DNA of 64,000 bases from Pseudomonas sp. Gutcm_11s. Lineage in GTDB: Bacteria; Pseudomonadota; Gammaproteobacteria; Pseudomonadales; Pseudomonadaceae. The position numbers were made by a program, and so were the translations under genes. Location: positions 40,350-104,349 of the forward strand of contig NZ_JAQSUW010000002.1 in NCBI RefSeq assembly GCF_028649395.1, given 5' to 3'. The notes below the pieces were generated by a model. The model had not been told where the DNA came from and did not search any database. It saw only the letters and a program-made list of their open reading frames with translations. Shown here in pieces: positions 16,425 to 27,142 of the stretch. The first letter of the stretch is position 1. Each line of letters opens with the position of its first letter.

Positions 16425-16707
16425 ATGCCTCTACTCTGGCCTTCAATTTCTGGCCCGGACGAAAGGTGACAACACGGCGAGCCGTGATCGGGATTTCTTC
16501 GCCTGTTTTGGGATTGCGGCCCGGGCGCTGACGTTTATCGCGCAGGTCAAAATTGCCGAAACCAGACAATTTGACCTGTTCGTTGTCTTCCAGCGCGTGG
16601 CGGATTTCCTCGAAAAACAGCTCCACCAACTCCTTGGCTTCCCGCTTATTCAGGCCAAGCTCTTCATACAGACGTTCCGCCATCTCAGCTTTCGTCAGAG
16701 CCCCCAT
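16405..16707 (-). CDS. ihfA: Integration host factor subunit alpha
   Basis: 100 residues, the usual length. HU/IHF family features: [25 protein letters not shown], then [10 protein letters not shown], and the beta-arm [40 protein letters not shown] with the DNA-intercalating proline. It bends DNA with IhfB in recombination, replication and transcription. It follows pheT with a three-base gap, as in Escherichia and Pseudomonas. Confidence 0.97.
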   Translation of the reverse strand: MGALTKAEMAERLYEELGLNKREAKELVELFFEEIRHALEDNEQVKLSGFGNFDLRDKRQRPGRNPKTGEEIPITARRVVTFRPGQKLKARVEAYAGTKS

Positions 16708-16710
16708 ACG

Positions 16711-19089
16711 CTACTTCCTTAACGTGGCGTTGAACCTTTCTTCCAGCGAGGTGATGATGTTTTGCGTAGTTGTATTCACCTCATCGTCGTTAAGAGTGCG
16801 CGATGGATGTTGCCAGGTCAAGCCAACGGCAAGGCTTTTTCTATGTGGATCAATGCCTTTACCGTGATACACGTCAAACAGTCTGAGGTCCGTCAGCCAC
16901 TCGCCAGCGGCCTCGCGGATGGCAGCGAGCACGGCTTCGGCCGGTTGCTCGCGATCCACCAGCAGGGCCAGGTCGCGGCGCACCTCGGGGAAGCGTGACA
17001 GTTCGCTGAACGCCGGCATGCGCCCGACGGCCACTTCCGCCAGTACCAGCTCGAAGAGGAACACCGGCTGATCCAGGCCCAGAGTCTTGGCCAGCTCCGG
17101 ATGCATTGCACCGAGGAAACCAACCAGGCGCCCTCCCCGCTCGATACGTGCGGTCTGGCCCGGATGCAGGGCCGGATGCTCGCCCGGCACGAAGCTGAAG
17201 GCATCGGCGGCGCCGGCATAGCCCAGCAGCGCCTCGACATCGGCTTTGAGGTCGTAGAAGTCCGCGCTCTCACGGCCATTGGCCCAGGCTTCCGGCAGGC
17301 GACTACCGCTAATCACACCAGCCAGCATGGCTTCCTGCTTCAGGCCTTCAAGCTGGCCGATGAAGCGCAGACCGCTCTCGAACAGGCGCACGCGCGACTG
17401 CTGACGGTTGAGGTTGTGCTCCAGCGCCTTGACCAGGCCCGGCCACAGCGAGGAACGCATGGCGGCCATGTCGGCGGAGATCGGGTTGGCCAACTGCAAT
17501 GGCGCCATGCCCGGATTGAACAGTTCGAACAGCTTGGGATCGATGAAGCTGTAAGTGATGGCTTCCTGATAACCGCGAGCGACCAGCAGGCGACGCAGGG
17601 CCGGCAGCTCGGCACGGGCCTCGGCCTTGGCCTGCGGGGCCAGGCGAGCCTGCGGGTAACGTACCGGCAAGCGGTTGTAGCCGTACAGGCGGCCCAGCTC
17701 TTCGATCAGGTCCACTTCCAGGCTGATGTCGAAGCGGTGGCTCGGCACGCTGACCTGCCACTGACCGGAGCCCTGGGCGACGGTGCTCAGACCCAGCGCG
17801 TTGAGCAGGCGCTCGACCTCGGCGTCGTCCATGTCCATGCTCAGCATCTGACTGATGCGCTCGGCACGCAGGGTGATCGGCGCGACGTTCGGCAGATCGG
17901 CAGCGCTGGCTACTTCGATGATCGGACCGGCTTCGCCGCCAACGATCTCCAGCAGCAGCGCAGTGGCGCGCTCCATGGCGTTACGCGCCAGCTGCGAGTC
18001 CACGCCACGTTCGAAGCGGTGCGAGGAATCGGTGTGCAGACCATAGGAACGAGCCTTGCCGGCCACCGAGATGGTGTCGAAGAAGGCGCTTTCCAGGAAC
18101 AGGTCACGGGTCTTGTCGCTGACGCCGCTGTGCTCGCCACCCATCACGCCGGCAATGGCCAGGGCGCGGTTGTGGTCGGCGATCACCAGAGTGTCGGCGC
18201 GCAGACTGACTTCCTGGCCATCCAGCAGGACCAGCTTCTCGCCCTCTTCCGCCATACGCACGCGGATGCCGCCGTTGATCTCGGCGAGATCGAAAGCGTG
18301 CATCGGCTGGCCAAGCTCGAGCATCACGTAGTTGGTGATGTCGACGGCAGCGTCGATGCTGCGGATGCCGGAACGACGCAGGCGCTCGACCATCCACAGC
18401 GGGGTCGGTTTGGACAGGTCGACATTGCGGACGACGCGGCCCAGATAGCGCGGGCAGGCCTTGGAGGCCAGCACTTCGACCGGGCGCACTTCGTCATGCG
18501 CAGCCGCGACCGGGGCGACGGAGACCGCCGTTACCGGAGCGGCATAGATGGCGCCGACTTCACGGGCCAGACCGGCTAGCGACAGGCAGTCGCCACGGTT
18601 CGGAGTCAGGCCGATCTCGATGCTGGCATCGTCCAGACCGAGGTAGTCGCGCAGGCTCTGGCCGACCGGGGCGTCTGCTGCCAGCTCCATCAGGCCATTG
18701 TTGTCGTCGCTGACCTGCAGCTCGGAGGCCGAGCAGAGCATGCCCTGGGACTCCACGCCGCGCAGCTTGGCCTGCTTGATCTTGAAGTCGCCTGGTAGCT
18801 CGGCGCCGATCATGGCAAACGGAATCTTGATGCCGGCACGGGCATTGGGTGCACCGCAGACCACTTGGAAGGTGGCACTACCGTTGCTGACCTGGCACAC
18901 GCGCAGTTTGTCGGCGTCCGGGTGTTGTTCGGCGCTGAGGATCTCGCCTACCACCACGCCGCTGAACTGGCCGGCGACCGGGATCACGGCGTCCACTTCC
19001 AGGCCGACCATGGACAGGCGGGCCACCAGTTCGTCGCGCGAAACTGCCGGGTTTACCCAGCCGCGCAGCCACTGTTCACTGAATTTCAT
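16711..19089 (-). CDS. pheT: Phenylalanyl-tRNA synthetase beta subunit
   Basis: 792 residues. The N-terminal tRNA-binding (EMAP-like) domain occupies about residues 40-150, the B3/B4 editing region about 210-370, B5 about 400-475, the catalytic-like core 480-680, and the ferredoxin-fold anticodon-binding domain (FSELSRFPEVRRDLALLVD) is C-terminal. With PheS it forms the alpha2beta2 enzyme charging tRNA-Phe. It is translated 42 bases after pheS. Confidence 0.98.
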   Translation of the reverse strand: MKFSEQWLRGWVNPAVSRDELVARLSMVGLEVDAVIPVAGQFSGVVVGEILSAEQHPDADKLRVCQVSNGSATFQVVCGAPNARAGIKIPFAMIGAELPGDFKIKQAKLRGVESQGMLCSASELQVSDDNNGLMELAADAPVGQSLRDYLGLDDASIEIGLTPNRGDCLSLAGLAREVGAIYAAPVTAVSVAPVAAAHDEVRPVEVLASKACPRYLGRVVRNVDLSKPTPLWMVERLRRSGIRSIDAAVDITNYVMLELGQPMHAFDLAEINGGIRVRMAEEGEKLVLLDGQEVSLRADTLVIADHNRALAIAGVMGGEHSGVSDKTRDLFLESAFFDTISVAGKARSYGLHTDSSHRFERGVDSQLARNAMERATALLLEIVGGEAGPIIEVASAADLPNVAPITLRAERISQMLSMDMDDAEVERLLNALGLSTVAQGSGQWQVSVPSHRFDISLEVDLIEELGRLYGYNRLPVRYPQARLAPQAKAEARAELPALRRLLVARGYQEAITYSFIDPKLFELFNPGMAPLQLANPISADMAAMRSSLWPGLVKALEHNLNRQQSRVRLFESGLRFIGQLEGLKQEAMLAGVISGSRLPEAWANGRESADFYDLKADVEALLGYAGAADAFSFVPGEHPALHPGQTARIERGGRLVGFLGAMHPELAKTLGLDQPVFLFELVLAEVAVGRMPAFSELSRFPEVRRDLALLVDREQPAEAVLAAIREAAGEWLTDLRLFDVYHGKGIDPHRKSLAVGLTWQHPSRTLNDDEVNTTTQNIITSLEERFNATLRK

Positions 19090-19131
19090 GCTGTCTGTTC
19101 TCCTTAAGCGAATTCGATACGGGGCGTGCGG

Positions 19132-20200
<1,069 letters not shown>

Positions 20201-20243
20201 CTTTGACGTTGCCACCGGGCGAACCCGGTGATTGTCGGGGGAC

Positions 20244-20600
20244 TTAAGCCAGAACGGCCTTAGCTTTCTCGACAATCGCAGCAAACGCCGCTTTTTCGTT
20301 CACTGCCAGATCGGCCAGAACCTTGCGGTCGATTTCGATCGACGCTTTTTTCAGGCCAGCGATCAGACGGCTGTAGGACAGACCGTTGACGCGAGCACCA
20401 GCGTTGATACGAGCGATCCACAGAGCGCGGAACTGACGCTTGCGCTGACGGCGGTCACGGTAGGCGTATTGACCTGCCTTGATCACAGCCTGCTTGGCAA
20501 CGCGGAACACGCGAGAACGCGCGCCGTAGTAGCCTTTGGCGAGTTTCAGGATTTTTTTGTGACGAGCACGAGCGATAACGCCACGCTTAACACGAGCCAT
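20244..20600 (-). CDS. rplT: 50S ribosomal protein L20
   Basis: 118 residues, highly basic, beginning [25 protein letters not shown], the L20 signature, and ending with a charged helix. It binds 23S rRNA early in assembly; in E. coli L20 also represses translation of its own operon through rpmI-rplT mRNA. Follows rpmI in the infC-rpmI-rplT order. Confidence 0.98.
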   Translation of the reverse strand: MARVKRGVIARARHKKILKLAKGYYGARSRVFRVAKQAVIKAGQYAYRDRRQRKRQFRALWIARINAGARVNGLSYSRLIAGLKKASIEIDRKVLADLAVNEKAAFAAIVEKAKAVLA

Positions 20601-20631
20601 GAGTAATTACCTCTAAAATATCTTGACCGAA

Positions 20632-20826
20632 TTAACGAACGCGCAGCATGCGCTCGACTTTTGCCTTGTCCGACGGATGCATCAGTTCGCTACCGCGAAG
20701 TTGACGCTTACGCTTGGTGGACATTTTGGTCAGGATGTGGCTCTTGAAAGCGTGCTTGTGCTTGTAGCCGGCAGCAGTTTTCAGGAAACGCTTAGCCGCG
20801 CCGCTTTTGGTTTTCATCTTTGGCAT
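20632..20826 (-). CDS. rpmI: 50S ribosomal protein L35
   Basis: 64 residues. [20 protein letters not shown] is the L35 signature; the C-terminal [13 protein letters not shown] is also typical. Translation is expected to be coupled to infC above and rplT below. Confidence 0.98.
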   Translation of the reverse strand: MPKMKTKSGAAKRFLKTAAGYKHKHAFKSHILTKMSTKRKRQLRGSELMHPSDKAKVERMLRVR

Positions 20827-20886
20827 GTTTGGTACTCCGCATTCATTAACAACTGATAACCATCAGGCCTGCCAGTGCCCGGGAGG

Positions 20887-21432
20887 TTATTTACGCTTCT
20901 TGGGAGCGATGACCATCATCAGCTGGCGTCCTTCCAGCTTAGGATGCTGTTCTACGGTGCCGATTTCGGCGAGGTCGGTTTCGACCCGCTTCAACAGCTC
21001 CATACCCAGCTCCTGGTGGGCCATCTCACGACCACGGAATCGCAAGGATACCTTGGCCTTGTCCCCTTCATTAAGGAAACGTACCAGGTTGCGTAGTTTT
21101 ACCTGGTAATCCCCTTCTTCCGTCCCTGGACGAAACTTGATTTCTTTAATCTGCTGCTGATGCTGGTTCTTCTTAGCGACAGCGGCTTGTTTCTTCTTCT
21201 CGAACAGGTGCTTGCCGTAGTCCATGATCCGGCAAACTGGCGGGACGGCGTCAGCGGAGATCTCTACCAGATCCAGCTTGGCTTCTTCAGCCACGCGCAG
21301 TGCCTCATCAATCGAAACGATGCCAACCTGCTCGCCATCCGCGCCAATCAGGCGGACTTCACGTGCAGTGATGTTCTCGTTGATCGGGGCCTTCGGGACG
21401 GCCCGCTTATCCTGTCTCATTTCACGCTTAAT
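20887..21432 (-). CDS. infC: Translation initiation factor IF-3 with ATT start
   Basis: I place the start at ATT 21430-21432, four codons before the first ATG, because GGAG lies eight bases upstream and the added residues (I-K-R-E) match known Pseudomonas IF-3 N-termini. The protein is 181 residues: N-domain with [26 protein letters not shown]-domain with [19 protein letters not shown] and [13 protein letters not shown] strands. Rare AUU starts are a known self-regulation device of infC, since IF-3 discriminates against them. It is seven bases from thrS. Confidence 0.93.
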   Translation of the reverse strand: MKREMRQDKRAVPKAPINENITAREVRLIGADGEQVGIVSIDEALRVAEEAKLDLVEISADAVPPVCRIMDYGKHLFEKKKQAAVAKKNQHQQQIKEIKFRPGTEEGDYQVKLRNLVRFLNEGDKAKVSLRFRGREMAHQELGMELLKRVETDLAEIGTVEQHPKLEGRQLMMVIAPKKRK

Positions 21433-21437
21433 AGTGA

Positions 21438-23360
21438 TTACTCCGAATCTTGGCGACCACGCCGGGAAACCGCTTGCTTGAGCTGCTCGGCGAACTGTTC
21501 CAGGGGCATCGAGCCCAGGTCTACACCTTCGCGGGTACGCACAGCAACGGATCGTGTCTCAACTTCCCTGTCGCCGATAACCAGGAGATAGGGAACCTTG
21601 AGCAAAGTATGCTCGCGGATTTTAAAGCCGATTTTTTCGTTTCTCAAGTCAGACTTGGCACGGAACCCGCTTTGGTTGAGAGTTTTCTCGACTTCCAGAG
21701 CAAAATCGGCCTGCTTGTCGGTGATATTCATGATCACCGCCTGAGTCGGCGCCAGCCAGCTCGGGAACGCACCGGCATAGTGCTCGATGAGCATGCCGAT
21801 GAAGCGCTCGAAGGAGCCAAGGATGGCGCGGTGCAACATCACCGGTCGCGTACGGCTGTTATCTTCGGCGATATAGTTGGCATCCAGGCGCTCCGGCAGG
21901 TTCGGATCGTACTGCAGAGTACCGCACTGCCAGTTACGACCGAGGCAATCCTTCAGCGTGAACTCGATCTTCGGACCGTAGAAAGCACCCTCGCCCGGCT
22001 GGTATTCCCAGGCCAGACCCGATTCGTTCAGCGCATCGGCCAGAGCAGTTTCAGCGCGATCCCACAGCTCGTCGGAACCTACGCGCTTGGCCGGACGAGT
22101 GGACAGTTTCATGGCGATATCGGCGAAACCGAAGTCGGCATACACCTGCAGAGTCAGCTTGATGAAGTCAGACGCCTCCTTCTTCACCTGCTCTTCGGTG
22201 CAGAAGATATGCGCGTCGTCCTGAGTGAAGCCACGCACACGCATGATGCCATGCAGCGCACCAGAGGCCTCGTTGCGGTGGCAGGAGCCGAATTCGGCCA
22301 TACGCAGCGGCAGATCACGGTAGGACTTCAGGCCCTGGTTGAAGATCTGCACGTGGCACGGGCAGTTCATCGGCTTCACCGCGTAGTCACGGTTTTCCGA
22401 ACTGGTGGTGAACATGTTCTCGGCGTAGTTCGACCAGTGGCCCGAGCGCTCCCAGAGGATGCGATCAACCACCTGTGGCGTGCGCACCTCGACGTAGCCA
22501 TGCTCGCGCTGCACCTGGCGCATGTACTGCTCCAGCACCTGGTAGACGGTCCAGCCAGCCGGATGCCAGAACACCATGCCCGGCGCCTCTTCCTGCAGAT
22601 GGAACAGGTCCAGCTGCTTGCCGATACGGCGGTGATCGCGCTTCTCGGCCTCTTCGATGCGCTGGATGTAGGCCGCCAGCTGCTTCTTGTCCGCCCAGGC
22701 AGTGCCATAGACGCGCTGCAGCTGCTCGTTCTTCGAGTCGCCGCGCCAGTAGGCACCGGAAATCTTGGTCAGCTTGAACGACTTAAGGAAGCGAGTATTG
22801 GGCACGTGCGGACCGCGACACATGTCCACGTATTCCTCATGGAAGTACAGACCCATGGCCTTCTCGTCCGGCATGTCGTCGATCAGGCGCAGCTTGTATT
22901 CCTCGCCACGCGCCTTGAACAGCTCGATGACATCGGCACGCGGAGTCATCTTCTTGATGACGTCGTAGTCCTTGTCGATCAGCTCGGCCATGCGCTTCTC
23001 AATGGCCGCCATATCTTCTGGCGTGAAGGGGCGATCGATGGCGATGTCGTAATAGAAGCCTTCTTCGATCACCGGACCGATCACCATCTTGGCGTTCGGA
23101 TAGAGCTGTTTCACCGCGTGACCGACCAGGTGCGCACAGGAGTGACGGATGATCTCCAGCCCCTCTTCGTCCTTCGGCGTGATGATCTGCAGGGTCGCGT
23201 CATTCTCGATCACGTCACAGGCATCCACCTGCCTGCCGTCGACCTTGCCGGCCAAGGTGGCCTTGGCCAGACCGGCACCGATGGACTGAGCCACCTCGAG
23301 CACGGAAACGGGACGATCGAACGAACGCTGACTGCCGTCGGGAAGAGTAATGATGGGCAT
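21438..23360 (-). CDS. thrS: Threonyl-tRNA synthetase
   Basis: 640 residues from the ATG at 23358-23360, with a strong GGAGGAG-type RBS just upstream; the open frame extends 11 codons further but without support. Domains: TGS (residues 1-60, [13 protein letters not shown]), editing domain with [16 protein letters not shown], class II core with the zinc ligand region [10 protein letters not shown], and anticodon domain ending in the [10 protein letters not shown] helix. It is the first gene of the thrS-infC-rpmI-rplT-pheST-ihfA set. Confidence 0.98.
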   Translation of the reverse strand: MPIITLPDGSQRSFDRPVSVLEVAQSIGAGLAKATLAGKVDGRQVDACDVIENDATLQIITPKDEEGLEIIRHSCAHLVGHAVKQLYPNAKMVIGPVIEEGFYYDIAIDRPFTPEDMAAIEKRMAELIDKDYDVIKKMTPRADVIELFKARGEEYKLRLIDDMPDEKAMGLYFHEEYVDMCRGPHVPNTRFLKSFKLTKISGAYWRGDSKNEQLQRVYGTAWADKKQLAAYIQRIEEAEKRDHRRIGKQLDLFHLQEEAPGMVFWHPAGWTVYQVLEQYMRQVQREHGYVEVRTPQVVDRILWERSGHWSNYAENMFTTSSENRDYAVKPMNCPCHVQIFNQGLKSYRDLPLRMAEFGSCHRNEASGALHGIMRVRGFTQDDAHIFCTEEQVKKEASDFIKLTLQVYADFGFADIAMKLSTRPAKRVGSDELWDRAETALADALNESGLAWEYQPGEGAFYGPKIEFTLKDCLGRNWQCGTLQYDPNLPERLDANYIAEDNSRTRPVMLHRAILGSFERFIGMLIEHYAGAFPSWLAPTQAVIMNITDKQADFALEVEKTLNQSGFRAKSDLRNEKIGFKIREHTLLKVPYLLVIGDREVETRSVAVRTREGVDLGSMPLEQFAEQLKQAVSRRGRQDSE

Positions 23361-23547
23361 GGCGCCTCCTCTCCTAGTGGTGACCCCTACCAAAGGTCAC
23401 ATGGGCTGGGATGAGCCAGGAAGCGATCCGGCGGCGCGCCTGCCAGACGATGGCAGGAGCCTTGCGGCAAACCGGAACAGACCGCAGTCACTGGAGGTAA
23501 ACGAATCGCGGATGCTTTCAGAAAGCCAAAGCCCTGACAAGCAGCCA

Positions 23548-23578
23548 ATAAAAAAGGGGTCGTATTAACGACCCCTTT
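23548..23578 (-). terminator. Intrinsic terminator after tRNA-Val
   Basis: AAAGGGGTCGT and ACGACCCCTTT form an 11-bp stem with loop ATTA; on the minus strand a T-run follows. It separates tRNA-Val from the thrS operon. Confidence 0.85.
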
Positions 23579-23584
23579 CGGATT

Positions 23585-23660
23585 TGGTAGGCACAATTGG
23601 ACTCGAACCAACGACCCCCACCATGTCAAGGTGGTGCTCTAACCAACTGAGCTATGTGCC
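23585..23660 (-). tRNA. tRNA-Val (anticodon GAC)
   Basis: 76 bases with encoded CCA. The acceptor begins GGCACAT and ends with TGCCTACCA. The anticodon loop TTGACAT within stem CCACC/GGTGG gives GAC. Confidence 0.95.
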
Positions 23661-23846
23661 TGCAATGGAGGCGCATTTTAGGGATATTCGCCGGGGTGTC
23701 AACACCTTTTTTCGCTAAGCCTCTGAAAAAGTGGATTTTTTGCCGCACAGCGGCACGTTGAAAATTTTGCACAGAGGCTAGCCGGCGCATTTCGACTCGG
23801 GTAGCATCGGCTCATTCCGTAAAAAATAAAGAACATAGGTTCAAAT

Positions 23847-25130
23847 ATGGCGCACACTCCCTACCCCCAGTCCTACTACGCCGCTTCGGCCAATCCGGTT
23901 CCGCAGCGTCCGGCGCTGCAGGGTGAGACCGAGACCGATGTCTGCATCATCGGCGCCGGCTACACCGGCCTCTCCACTGCCCTGTTCCTGCTGGAGAACG
24001 GCTTCAAGGTCACCATCGTCGAGGCCGCGAAGGTTGGCTTCGGCGCCTCAGGCCGTAACGGCGGCCAGATCGTCAACAGCTATAGTCGCGACATCGACGT
24101 GATCGAGCGCACCGTCGGCCCGAAACAAGCCAAGATGCTCGGTGACATGGCCTTCGAAGGCGGCCGCATCATCCGTGAGCGCATCGCCAAGTACGACATC
24201 AAGTGCGACCTGAAAGACGGCGGTGTATTTGCCGCCAACACGCCGAAGCACATGAAGCACCTGGAGTCGCAGAAGAAGCTGTGGGAGCGCTACGGCCACA
24301 CCCAGCTGGAGCTGCTGGATGAGAAGCGCATCCGTGAAGTAGTGGATACCGACACCTATGTAGGCGGCATGCTGGACATGAGCGGTGGCCACATTCACCC
24401 GCTCAACCTGGCTCTGGGCGAGGCCGCTGCGGTCGAATCACTGGGCGGCATCATCCACGAGCAGAGCCCTGCTATTCGCGTCGAGCGCGGCGCCAATCCA
24501 GTGGTGCATACCCCGGAAGGCCGCGTGAAGGCCAAGTTCGTGGTGGTCGCCGGCAACGCCTACCTGGGCAACCTGCTGCCGGAACTGGCCAGCAAGTCCA
24601 TGCCGTGCGGCACCCAGGTGATCACCACCGAGCCGCTGTCCGATGAACTGGCCAAGAGCCTGCTGCCGCAGGACTACTGCGTCGAGGACTGCAACTACCT
24701 ACTCGATTACTACCGCCTGACTGGCGACAAGCGCCTGATCTTCGGCGGCGGCGTGGTGTATGGCGCTCGCGATCCGGCAAACATCGAGGCCATCATCCGC
24801 CCGAAGATGCTCAAGACCTTCCCGCAACTGAAGGACGTGAAGATCGACTTCGCCTGGACCGGCAACTTCCTGCTGACCTTGTCGCGCCTGCCGCAGGTCG
24901 GCCGCATCGGCGACAACATCTATTACTCCCAGGGCTGCAGCGGCCACGGCGTGACCTACACCCACCTGGCTGGCAAGCTGCTGGCGGAAACCCTCCGTGG
25001 CCAGGCAGAGCGCTTCGACGCCTTCGCCAGCCTGCCGCACTACCCCTTCCCGGGTGGCCGCCTGTTCCAGGTGCCGTTCAGCGCCATCGGCGCCTGGTAC
25101 TACAGCCTGCGCGACAAGCTGGGCGTGTAA
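23847..25130 (+). CDS. puuB: Gamma-glutamylputrescine oxidase-type FAD oxidoreductase (PuuB/PauB)
   Basis: 427 residues, the length of E. coli PuuB. The DAO-fold FAD-binding motif is VCIIGAGYTGLS (GAGYTG at residues 36-41), followed by GFGASGRNGGQI, typical of the PuuB/GlyOX family, and a C-terminal GCSGHGVTYTHLAGKLLAE FAD contact. It would oxidise a glutamylated polyamine in putrescine catabolism, where Pseudomonas has several PauB paralogues. No PuuA-type ligase or aldehyde dehydrogenase is adjacent, so the exact substrate is open. Single-gene unit followed by a terminator. Confidence 0.85.
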   Translation: MAHTPYPQSYYAASANPVPQRPALQGETETDVCIIGAGYTGLSTALFLLENGFKVTIVEAAKVGFGASGRNGGQIVNSYSRDIDVIERTVGPKQAKMLGDMAFEGGRIIRERIAKYDIKCDLKDGGVFAANTPKHMKHLESQKKLWERYGHTQLELLDEKRIREVVDTDTYVGGMLDMSGGHIHPLNLALGEAAAVESLGGIIHEQSPAIRVERGANPVVHTPEGRVKAKFVVVAGNAYLGNLLPELASKSMPCGTQVITTEPLSDELAKSLLPQDYCVEDCNYLLDYYRLTGDKRLIFGGGVVYGARDPANIEAIIRPKMLKTFPQLKDVKIDFAWTGNFLLTLSRLPQVGRIGDNIYYSQGCSGHGVTYTHLAGKLLAETLRGQAERFDAFASLPHYPFPGGRLFQVPFSAIGAWYYSLRDKLGV

Positions 25131-25145
25131 TACCGACCGCCAACG

Positions 25146-25172
25146 AAAACGGCGCCCAAGGGCGCCGTTTTT
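25146..25172. terminator. Bidirectional intrinsic terminator
   Basis: AAAACGGCGCCC and GGGCGCCGTTTT form a stem with a two-base centre between the convergent puuB-like gene and the DUF2388 gene; A- and T-runs flank it on both strands. Confidence 0.85.
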
Positions 25173-25188
25173 CATTGAGAGTAGAGAC

Positions 25189-25494
25189 TCAGATGGCCAG
25201 GATCGCCTGAGCCAGTTGCATATCGTCCATCTGCAGGGTCGGCTGCTTGCCACGAACGTGCTGGAAGGCCGCTTCCAGATGCGCGCCACGGATGGCACCG
25301 GCGCTGGCCACGAAGCTGGCAGCATCGTCCTTGGCCTCGCGCACCACTTTGTCATCACCGAAGCTGGACGAGGTAACGTCGCTCGTACCCTCCACCGAGT
25401 TGACGATGCCATCGGTGGTCACCACGAAACTGGTAGCCCCTACCTGCAGGCTCAGCCCCATTGCCAGAACAGCCAGCCAGTGTTTGCTTTGCAT
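25189..25494 (-). CDS. DUF2388 (TIGR02448) family small secreted protein
   Basis: 101 residues from ATG 25492-25494, with GGAG upstream. A Sec signal peptide (HWLAVLAMGLSLQVGA) is followed by the family pattern SFVVTTDGIVNSVEGTSDVTSS and KVVREAKDDAASFVAS. The family is nearly confined to pseudomonads and has no known function. It stands alone beyond the end of the polysaccharide operon. Confidence 0.8.
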   Translation of the reverse strand: MQSKHWLAVLAMGLSLQVGATSFVVTTDGIVNSVEGTSDVTSSSFGDDKVVREAKDDAASFVASAGAIRGAHLEAAFQHVRGKQPTLQMDDMQLAQAILAI

Positions 25495-25621
25495 GATGCG
25501 AACTCCTGTAAACTTGTAAATATGTAGATGCGGCCTCGGCTGACGAATGCCAGCGCCCTGATCAAGGTATAGCAGCCAATGAGCCTGTAACGCGAGCAGC
25601 AGGCTCCAGCAGACAGCAAGA

Positions 25622-27142
25622 TCAGCGAGCCAGTTCAGGCACCTTGGCAATTACCGGCAATTTGAGATAGCGCATCACGTCGGCGTCTGATTTGAGACTG
25701 TCATCCAGAAACTCCACCACAAATGCCAGCCCAATCCCGCCGAACAGTCCCACCACCAATACACCCAGCAACACCAGCCAAAGCTTGGGGCTCACCGGGC
25801 GATTGTTGATCGCCCCCCAGTTCACTACCGAGACGTTGCCTATCTTGGCGGCCGCCTGGGCAGAGAGGAAGCGAGTCTCCTCAGTCTTTTCCAGGTAGAG
25901 CTTGCGAGTGTCGCGCAGCACATCCAACTGCTGCACCAGGCGCTTGTATTCCGCCTCCTGCGCATTCAGCACATTGAGCCGATCCAGTGCTTCGCGCTCC
26001 AGAGCCAACCAGTTGTCCAGGGCCTGGCGCAGGCCGGCCAGCTGCGAATCGCTCTTGAGCAGATCGTCACGCAGGCGTGCATAGAGGGGGTTGATACCCT
26101 TCTGCGAAGATGAATAGCGCTGCCCTTCCTGCTCCTTCAGCAACCTCTGCACCACGCCAATTTCCTCGCGCACAGAGCGCAAACGCGGGTCGTCGACCGA
26201 GAAGCGCTGGACGATATCGGCTTCCTGCCGCTGCAGGTCCGCCAATTGCTTGTTCATCTCACTGATGGAGAAGTTGTTGGCCGACTCGGCGCCCGATAAC
26301 TGGGTAGTAGCAGGTACGGACGTCAGCTGGTCACGCAGCACCTGGTTCTGTCGCTCGGCCTGGCTCACCGAAACCTTGAGTACATCGATCTGTTTGCGCA
26401 CATCGCCCAGCCGCTCCATTTGCTGGCTGCGCTGTTTATCGACATCGACGATCTGCTGGTCGCCTCGGAAGCGGTCCACGGCCTTCTCGGTATCCGCCAA
26501 CTGGCTGTCCAGCAGCGCCAGCTGATCGGTGAAGAAACCCGCCTGCTCTCGCTGGTAGATGCGTACACGTTCGCCCAGGTACTGTTTAACCAGGGCATTG
26601 ACTCCGTTGGCGGCTGCCTCGGGGACTTTGCTGCGCAGTGTCACCTCGATGATGTTCGAGCTCTTCACCGCCTCGGCACTGAGATCCTTGACGAAGCGGG
26701 TAACCGCCTGCCCCTCCACAGTGCGATCGGCCGAGAGCGGGAAGAAATAATTCTCCAACCCGTTGTATGCGCTTTTTGCCATCTGCACCCAGCCCTTGGG
26801 GGTATACCAGGGGTGGTTGACGTCAATACCTGGGAACAGTGCCTGCGGCGTCAGCTCCTGCACCACCTTCTGCGCCAGGTCGACGCTGGTGAGGATGCCC
26901 GACTCGGAGTGCAGCTGCTCCTCCCGCACCACCGACATCATCGGTGTACGGAACTGGCTGGAGGCCAGCACCGGCATATAGATGTCTTCCTGGCCGATAC
27001 GCACCAGCAGGCGCGCGGTTGACTCGTAGGTCGGAGACACCAGCTTGAGACCGGCGTAACCACCGATCACAGCAGCGAGGAAGAAGCAGCCAATCACCAG
27101 GCGGCGCTTGAAGAGGACGTTGAGGATATCGCGGAGATTCAT
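25622..27142 (-). CDS. Wzz/GumC-type polysaccharide co-polymerase
   Basis: 506 residues. The first membrane helix is at about residues 14-33, followed by a periplasmic beta part (SPTYESTARLLVRIG), a long coiled coil (about 190-400), and a second membrane helix near 455-478 preceded by the proline-containing NNRPVSPKL motif. There is no cytoplasmic kinase domain fused. Such proteins control chain length and connect to the outer-membrane exporter; the probable kinase-like partner is encoded separately at 29105. Last gene of the exopolysaccharide operon; it overlaps the hydrolase gene by four bases. Confidence 0.88.
   Translation of the reverse strand: MNLRDILNVLFKRRLVIGCFFLAAVIGGYAGLKLVSPTYESTARLLVRIGQEDIYMPVLASSQFRTPMMSVVREEQLHSESGILTSVDLAQKVVQELTPQALFPGIDVNHPWYTPKGWVQMAKSAYNGLENYFFPLSADRTVEGQAVTRFVKDLSAEAVKSSNIIEVTLRSKVPEAAANGVNALVKQYLGERVRIYQREQAGFFTDQLALLDSQLADTEKAVDRFRGDQQIVDVDKQRSQQMERLGDVRKQIDVLKVSVSQAERQNQVLRDQLTSVPATTQLSGAESANNFSISEMNKQLADLQRQEADIVQRFSVDDPRLRSVREEIGVVQRLLKEQEGQRYSSSQKGINPLYARLRDDLLKSDSQLAGLRQALDNWLALEREALDRLNVLNAQEAEYKRLVQQLDVLRDTRKLYLEKTEETRFLSAQAAAKIGNVSVVNWGAINNRPVSPKLWLVLLGVLVVGLFGGIGLAFVVEFLDDSLKSDADVMRYLKLPVIAKVPELAR

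Noticed and set aside
17101..18579. Open plus-strand frame of 492 codons
   Set aside because: It is antisense to pheT, an intact essential gene with full motifs; the frame is a shadow produced by high GC content.
21450..23414. Open plus-strand frame of 654 codons
   Set aside because: It is antisense to thrS and has no recognised domain.
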